Origin: Streptomyces sp. NBC_01317
Lineage (GTDB): Bacteria > Actinomycetota > Actinomycetes > Streptomycetales > Streptomycetaceae
NCBI RefSeq assembly: GCF_035961655.1
Contig: NZ_CP108393.1
Location: 6,651,001-6,715,000 of the forward strand
Direction: 5' to 3'
Length of the DNA stretch: 64,000 nt
The translations under genes were made by a program, and so were the position numbers. The notes beneath the pieces were generated by a model. It was given only the letters and a program-made list of their open reading frames with translations. It was not told where the DNA came from and did no database searches. Below are positions 60,759-64,000 of this stretch, piece after piece. Within the stretch, counting starts at the first letter, position 1. Every line of letters begins with the position of its first letter.

Positions 60759-60894
60759 GTGCTGTGAGCCCTGACGGACCGGGCGTCCTGACGTGCCGTG
60801 AGCCCTGAGGTGCCGGGCGCCGTGACGGGCCTTGCGCCTTGACGCGCCCTGCGCCTTGACGGGCCGTGCGCCGTGATGGACCTGTCGCCCTGAC
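60759..60894. repeat. eight tandem 17-bp degenerate repeats
   Basis: Units of 17 bases (one of 16, one of 18) start at 60759, 60776, 60793, 60809, 60827, 60844, 60861 and 60878, with approximate consensus GGGCCGTGCGCCCTGAC. They fill most of the 275-base gap between the convergent LysR and glutamine-amidotransferase genes. No gene is supported in this gap. Confidence 0.8.
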
Positions 60895-61015
60895 GGGTCG
60901 TTCAGGGGCGCGGGCCGGCTGGGCACGGCGGGTGCGGCCGGGGCGGCCGACGCGCGGCGGCGTGCTGTCCCGCGCGAACGCGCAGGACGCCCATGACGAG
61001 GTACGCCCGGTGCGC

Positions 61016-61711
61016 TCAGGCGCCGTCTCCGCCCGCCGCCGCCCGTACCAGGGCCGCCATCACCCGGGTGTCCTCCGCCATCTCCGGATGCCACTGCACC
61101 CCCAGCACCCAGTGGGGCGGGGCCAGTTCGACCGCCTCGACCGTGCCGTCGGGCGCGAACGCGGAGACCGTCAGGCCGTCCCCGAGCCGGTCGACCGACT
61201 GGTGGTGCTGAGCGGGCACGGTCATCTCCTCCTGGACGAGGGACTCGTACAGCGTGCCCGGCACCGGCGTCACCGCGTGCGCGCCGAACGAGCCGACGAC
61301 CGCCGAGGTGTGTCCCTCCAGGTGCTGGACGAGAGTGCCGCCGACGGCGACGTTCAGCAGTTGCATGCCCCGGCAGATGCCCAGCAGCGGCGTCCCGGAC
61401 GCCAACGCCGCCTCGATCAGGGCCAGTTCCCACGCGTCCCTGTCCCGGGCCGGCGGCCCGGTGAGCGGGTGCGGCTCGGCGCCGTACCGTACGGGCTCCA
61501 CGTCGGGCCCGCCCGCGATCACCAGCCCGTCCAGCCGGGCCACCACGGAGGCCGCCGAGGCCGGGTCGTCGGGCGGCAGCATCGCGGCGAGGCCGCCCGC
61601 GCGCTGGACGAGCCTCGGGTAGCCGACGGGCAGCAGGGCGGCGGGCAGGTCCCAGACGCCCCACCGCGCGGAGTCCTCCAGGTAGGTGCTGACGCCGATG
61701 AGCGGCTTCAT
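61016..61711 (-). CDS. gamma-glutamyl-amine hydrolase, class I glutamine amidotransferase-like (PuuD type)
   Basis: This 231-residue hydrolase has the nucleophile elbow LLGICRGMQLLNVAVGG (Cys) and the catalytic His-Pro-Glu in VQWHPEMAEDTRV, plus the PuuD-like start MKPLIGVSTYL and GLVIAGGPDVEPVRYG. In polyamine and ethanolamine catabolism such enzymes hydrolyse gamma-glutamylated intermediates, releasing glutamate. The ATG at 61711 follows GGAGG. It lies 78 bases after the APC permease gene on the same strand, so the two likely form one unit. Confidence 0.9.
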   Translation of the reverse strand: MKPLIGVSTYLEDSARWGVWDLPAALLPVGYPRLVQRAGGLAAMLPPDDPASAASVVARLDGLVIAGGPDVEPVRYGAEPHPLTGPPARDRDAWELALIEAALASGTPLLGICRGMQLLNVAVGGTLVQHLEGHTSAVVGSFGAHAVTPVPGTLYESLVQEEMTVPAQHHQSVDRLGDGLTVSAFAPDGTVEAVELAPPHWVLGVQWHPEMAEDTRVMAALVRAAAGGDGA

Positions 61712-61789
61712 GGGGGGTCGGTCCTCCGTGGGTCTGTGTGCTGGTTCGCTCTTGATCCAGGTAGTCGCCGGCGCCGCCGATGGGCCCCG

Positions 61790-63295
61790 TCAGCCCCGTT
61801 CCAGTTCCGCCTCCGCCTCGGCCAGCGCCGCGAACTCCTCCTCGGGCGCCGCCGCGACCAGCCGGTGCCGACTGTAGAAGGTGAAGTAGGCGAGGGCGAC
61901 CGCGTACACGCCCAGGGCGATGAAGGCCGCGTCCTTGTCCACCAGGAATGTCGCGACCAGCGCCGACAGGGCCAGCACGAAGGCCGTGCCGGAGGTGAGC
62001 GTCCCGCCGGGAGTGCGGTACGGGCGGGGCAGGCCCGGCTCGCGGCGGCGCAGCACGAGGTGCGAGAGCGCCATCAGGGCGTACGAGATGGTCGCGCCGA
62101 ACACCGCCACGTTCAGCATCCGCCCGCCGTCCCCGCTGCCCGCCGCGAGCGCGAAGCCGATCGCGCCGGGGATGAGCAGACCGAGGTACGGCGCCTTGCG
62201 GCGGCTGGTGAGCGACAGGAACCGGGGCAGGTAGCCCGCCCGGGAGAGCGCGAACAGCTGCCGGGAACCGGCGTAGATGAGCGAGAAGAACGAGGCCACC
62301 AGACCGGCCAGCCCCGCGTAGTTCACGAACCGGCTGAGCGCGGTCGGCTTCCCGTCGCCCTGGAGCGCCACCACCAGCGGATTGCCCGCGTCCGCCACGG
62401 CGGCCGAGCCGCGCGCGCCGGTCGCGGCGAAGAAGGTGATCAGGGCCAGCAGCGCCAGCACCGCCATGGAGATGGACAGGGCCTTCGGCATCGAGCGCAC
62501 CGGGTCCTTGGCCTCCTCGGCGGCCAGCGGCACCCCTTCCACCCCCAGGAAGAACCACATGCCGAACGGGAACGCCGACCAGATCCCCAGGAGGCCGAAC
62601 GGCAGCCAGGAGCCCGAGCCGAAGGCGTCCTGGTCGACGGGGATGTCGTTCAGGCCCCCGGTGTCGAACTCGGTGAACGCGCCGACGGCGAAGATCAGCA
62701 GCGCCGCGACGGCGACGGCCGTCACCACCAGGCTGAACCGCAGGGCCTCGCCGACGCCCCACAGGTGGATGCCGATGAAGATCAGGAAGCAGGCGAGGTA
62801 GACCGGCCAGTCGGACGTCAGCCCGAAGAGGCCGAGCGATTCGACGTAGTCGCCGATGAAGAGGGCGATCGCGGCGGGCGCCAGGATGTACTCGATGAGG
62901 ATCGCCGTACCGGTCAGGAAGCCGCCCCAGGTGCCGAGCGCGCGCCGGGCGAAGCCGTAACCGCCGCCCGCCGTGGGCAGGATGGCGGAGAGTTCGGCGA
63001 GGGAGAAGACGAGACAGGCGTACATCACGCCCATCAGGAGGGTGGCGAGGGCGAGACCGCCGAAGCCGCCCTCGGCGAGGCCGAGGTTCCAGCCGGAGAA
63101 GTCCCCGGAGACGACGTACGCGACTCCGAGGCCGGTGAGGAGCAGCCAGCCGGCGCTGCCCCGGCGCAGCGTACGGCGGCGCAGGTAGTCGGCGTCTTCG
63201 GTGCCGGGGGCCTGACCGTGGCCGGGACCCTGACCCGCGCCGGGGACGGAATCGGCCGGGGTGGTGGGGACGCGCGAGTCGGTGCCGTCGCTCAT
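61790..63295 (-). CDS. APC-family amine (ethanolamine-type) permease
   Basis: This 501-residue transporter has about twelve TM segments. RRGSAGWLLLTGLGVAYVVSGDFSGWNLGLAEGGFGGLALATLLMG is the N-terminal signature of Eat-type permeases, and GVPLAAEEAKDPVRSMPKAL and YAGSRQLFALSRAGYLPRFLS are also typical. The ATG at 63295 has AGGAG upstream. An 11-bp palindrome at 63318-63343 lies in its leader or promoter. Together with the downstream gamma-glutamyl-amine hydrolase and the FadR-type regulator it forms an amine utilization module; a gamma-glutamyl-ethanolamide synthetase gene may follow beyond the right edge. Confidence 0.88.
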   Translation of the reverse strand: MSDGTDSRVPTTPADSVPGAGQGPGHGQAPGTEDADYLRRRTLRRGSAGWLLLTGLGVAYVVSGDFSGWNLGLAEGGFGGLALATLLMGVMYACLVFSLAELSAILPTAGGGYGFARRALGTWGGFLTGTAILIEYILAPAAIALFIGDYVESLGLFGLTSDWPVYLACFLIFIGIHLWGVGEALRFSLVVTAVAVAALLIFAVGAFTEFDTGGLNDIPVDQDAFGSGSWLPFGLLGIWSAFPFGMWFFLGVEGVPLAAEEAKDPVRSMPKALSISMAVLALLALITFFAATGARGSAAVADAGNPLVVALQGDGKPTALSRFVNYAGLAGLVASFFSLIYAGSRQLFALSRAGYLPRFLSLTSRRKAPYLGLLIPGAIGFALAAGSGDGGRMLNVAVFGATISYALMALSHLVLRRREPGLPRPYRTPGGTLTSGTAFVLALSALVATFLVDKDAAFIALGVYAVALAYFTFYSRHRLVAAAPEEEFAALAEAEAELERG

Positions 63296-63317
63296 GAGCA
63301 GCTCCTGCCTCGGTGGT

Positions 63318-63343
63318 GCAAAGGTGTGAGGCCACACCTTTGC
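63318..63343. promoter_or_regulatory. 11-bp palindrome, probable FadR/GntR operator
   Basis: GCAAAGGTGTG at 63318-63328 and CACACCTTTGC at 63333-63343 are perfect inverted repeats with a 4-base centre. The site lies 22 bases upstream of the permease ATG, and a FadR-type regulator is encoded next to it. Confidence 0.75.
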
Positions 63344-63441
63344 GGGCCGTGCGGTCCCGCGCAAGACCCCCGCGTCAACAGGCTGTTACTTCTTGGTGGT
63401 GACGGGTAATGGCAGCCGGTGATGCCGCCTCCGCCCACCCC

Positions 63442-64000
63442 TCACGCCAGGAACCCCCGCAGCAGCGCCGCCGTCCCCGCGCAGTGCTCGCGCGTCATCT
63501 CGCGCGCGCCGTCCGCGTCCCCGTCGAGCACCGCCCCCACCAGCGCGGTGTGCTGCCGCTGCGAGTGCTCCAAGTTCCGTACGAGCAGCGGGATGCAGTC
63601 CAGCAGGTCGTTGACCGTCGCCCGGACGGCCGCGTACTGGGCGGTCAGCGTCGCCGACCCGGACAGCTCGGCCAGGGTCAGGTGGAGCAGGGTGTCCAGC
63701 CTGCGGTACTCCGCCAGCGGGGCGTCGTGCGTCGCGGCGAGCGCCGCGCGCAGCCGCTCCGCCCGCTCGCCGTCCAGCCCATGCGCCGCGCAGAGCCCCG
63801 CCGCGCCCACCTCCAGCACCTCGCGGAAGCGCAGGACGTCCTCGATGTCCACCCCGGACACCCGCCGCCGCAGCTCCTCCTCGGCGCCGCCCGCCGGGGT
63901 GTCGGGCCGGGGGCGTACGAACGTACCGCCGTACCGGCCGCGGCGGCTCTCCACCAGCCCCTGGTCCTGGAGCACCTTGAGCACCTCGCGCAGCGTGACC
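63442..64000 (-). CDS. FadR-type GntR-family regulator, C-terminal part
   Basis: The first coding bases lie beyond the right edge; 186 residues are visible. The end of the winged helix-turn-helix (VTLREVLKVLQDQGLVESRRGRYGGTFVR) is followed by an all-helical FCD ligand-binding domain (VEDVLRFREVLEVGAAGLCAAH..., with Asp/His residues that usually bind a metal: REVLE, LDTLLHLTLAELSG, HTALVGAVLDGD). It is on the same strand as the permease and hydrolase and probably represses them through the palindrome at 63318-63343. The ligand is likely an amine or carboxylate. Confidence 0.88.
   Translation of the reverse strand, partial: VTLREVLKVLQDQGLVESRRGRYGGTFVRPRPDTPAGGAEEELRRRVSGVDIEDVLRFREVLEVGAAGLCAAHGLDGERAERLRAALAATHDAPLAEYRRLDTLLHLTLAELSGSATLTAQYAAVRATVNDLLDCIPLLVRNLEHSQRQHTALVGAVLDGDADGAREMTREHCAGTAALLRGFLA

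Noticed and set aside
59784-63335. 1183-codon minus-strand frame across the LysR, hydrolase and permease genes
   Set aside because: Its translation is low-complexity Arg/Gly/Ala/Pro and lacks domains; the three genes in other frames or strands have clear family motifs.
1-64000. CRISPR arrays, tRNA or rRNA genes, insertion sequences, prophage attachment sites
   Set aside because: I looked for spaced repeats, cloverleaf-like 70-90-base segments with CCA-type ends, transposase or integrase motifs and found none. The repeats that exist are tandem without spacers.

Overview
This 64 kb window is chromosomal DNA of a Streptomyces-type actinobacterium. Third codon positions are overwhelmingly G or C, GTG and TTG starts and 1-4 base start/stop overlaps are common, and the gene set is typical of the genus: the gylR-glpF glycerol locus, the complete Pup-proteasome locus, tatA/tatC and helY. 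I see no rRNA, tRNA, transposase, prophage or CRISPR array. It reads as a conserved core region with catabolic and stress cassettes on its right side.

Layout. 1-1212 (minus): glpF (partial) and its IclR-type regulator gylR. 1444-5828 (plus): metH and a HAD phosphatase separated by a 15-bp hairpin. 6328-9585: two tandem paralogous family-5 solute-binding lipoproteins without a permease. 9655-13611: an orphan response regulator, a PD-(D/E)XK nuclease with Fe-S-type cysteines, a site-2 protease and trmI. 13798-14745: a small secreted protein and a ferredoxin. 15014-28817: the Pup-proteasome system, with arc/mpa, dop, pup, an endonuclease VII-like gene, prcB, prcA, a LacI regulator with a divergent MFS transporter, pafA, two FKBP isomerases, pafB and pafC. 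28897-34831: a zinc-ribbon protein, a one-TM protein, tatA, tatC, a diacylglycerol-kinase-like protein and helY.

34881-45301 is a nitrogen-scavenging cassette. Two DUF1989 proteins, a biotin-dependent urea/guanidine carboxylase and allophanate hydrolase form one overlapping minus-strand operon. A divergent TetR gene lies beside it, followed by an APC permease whose stop overlaps the start of a DraG-like ADP-ribosylglycohydrolase. The same 24-base palindromic element precedes both the catabolic operon and the permease. I interpret the cassette as guanidine assimilation via carboxyguanidine and allophanate.

45436-55118 resembles the mycobacterial SigK/RskA regulon: a fasciclin lipoprotein, a membrane-anchored molybdopterin oxidoreductase, an FAD amine-oxidase-like protein, DUF1365, cyclopropane fatty acid synthase, DUF1295, photolyase, an RskA-like anti-sigma factor and a SigK-like ECF sigma factor. 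Three transcription units start behind the same bipartite element, CCAATC-N16-(C/T)CGAA(T/C), which gives a concrete regulon model.

55285-64000 holds a siderophore-interacting flavoprotein with an iron box, a 5'-3' exonuclease, an XRE-cupin regulator with a metal-receptor-like protein, a TDT-type transporter with a divergent LysR regulator, a 17-bp tandem repeat array, and an amine utilization module (gamma-glutamyl amide hydrolase, APC permease, FadR-type regulator running off the window). Several genes lack a ribosome binding site and carry a TAGGCT/TAGGGT-like -10 hexamer 6-10 bases before the start codon, suggesting leaderless transcripts.
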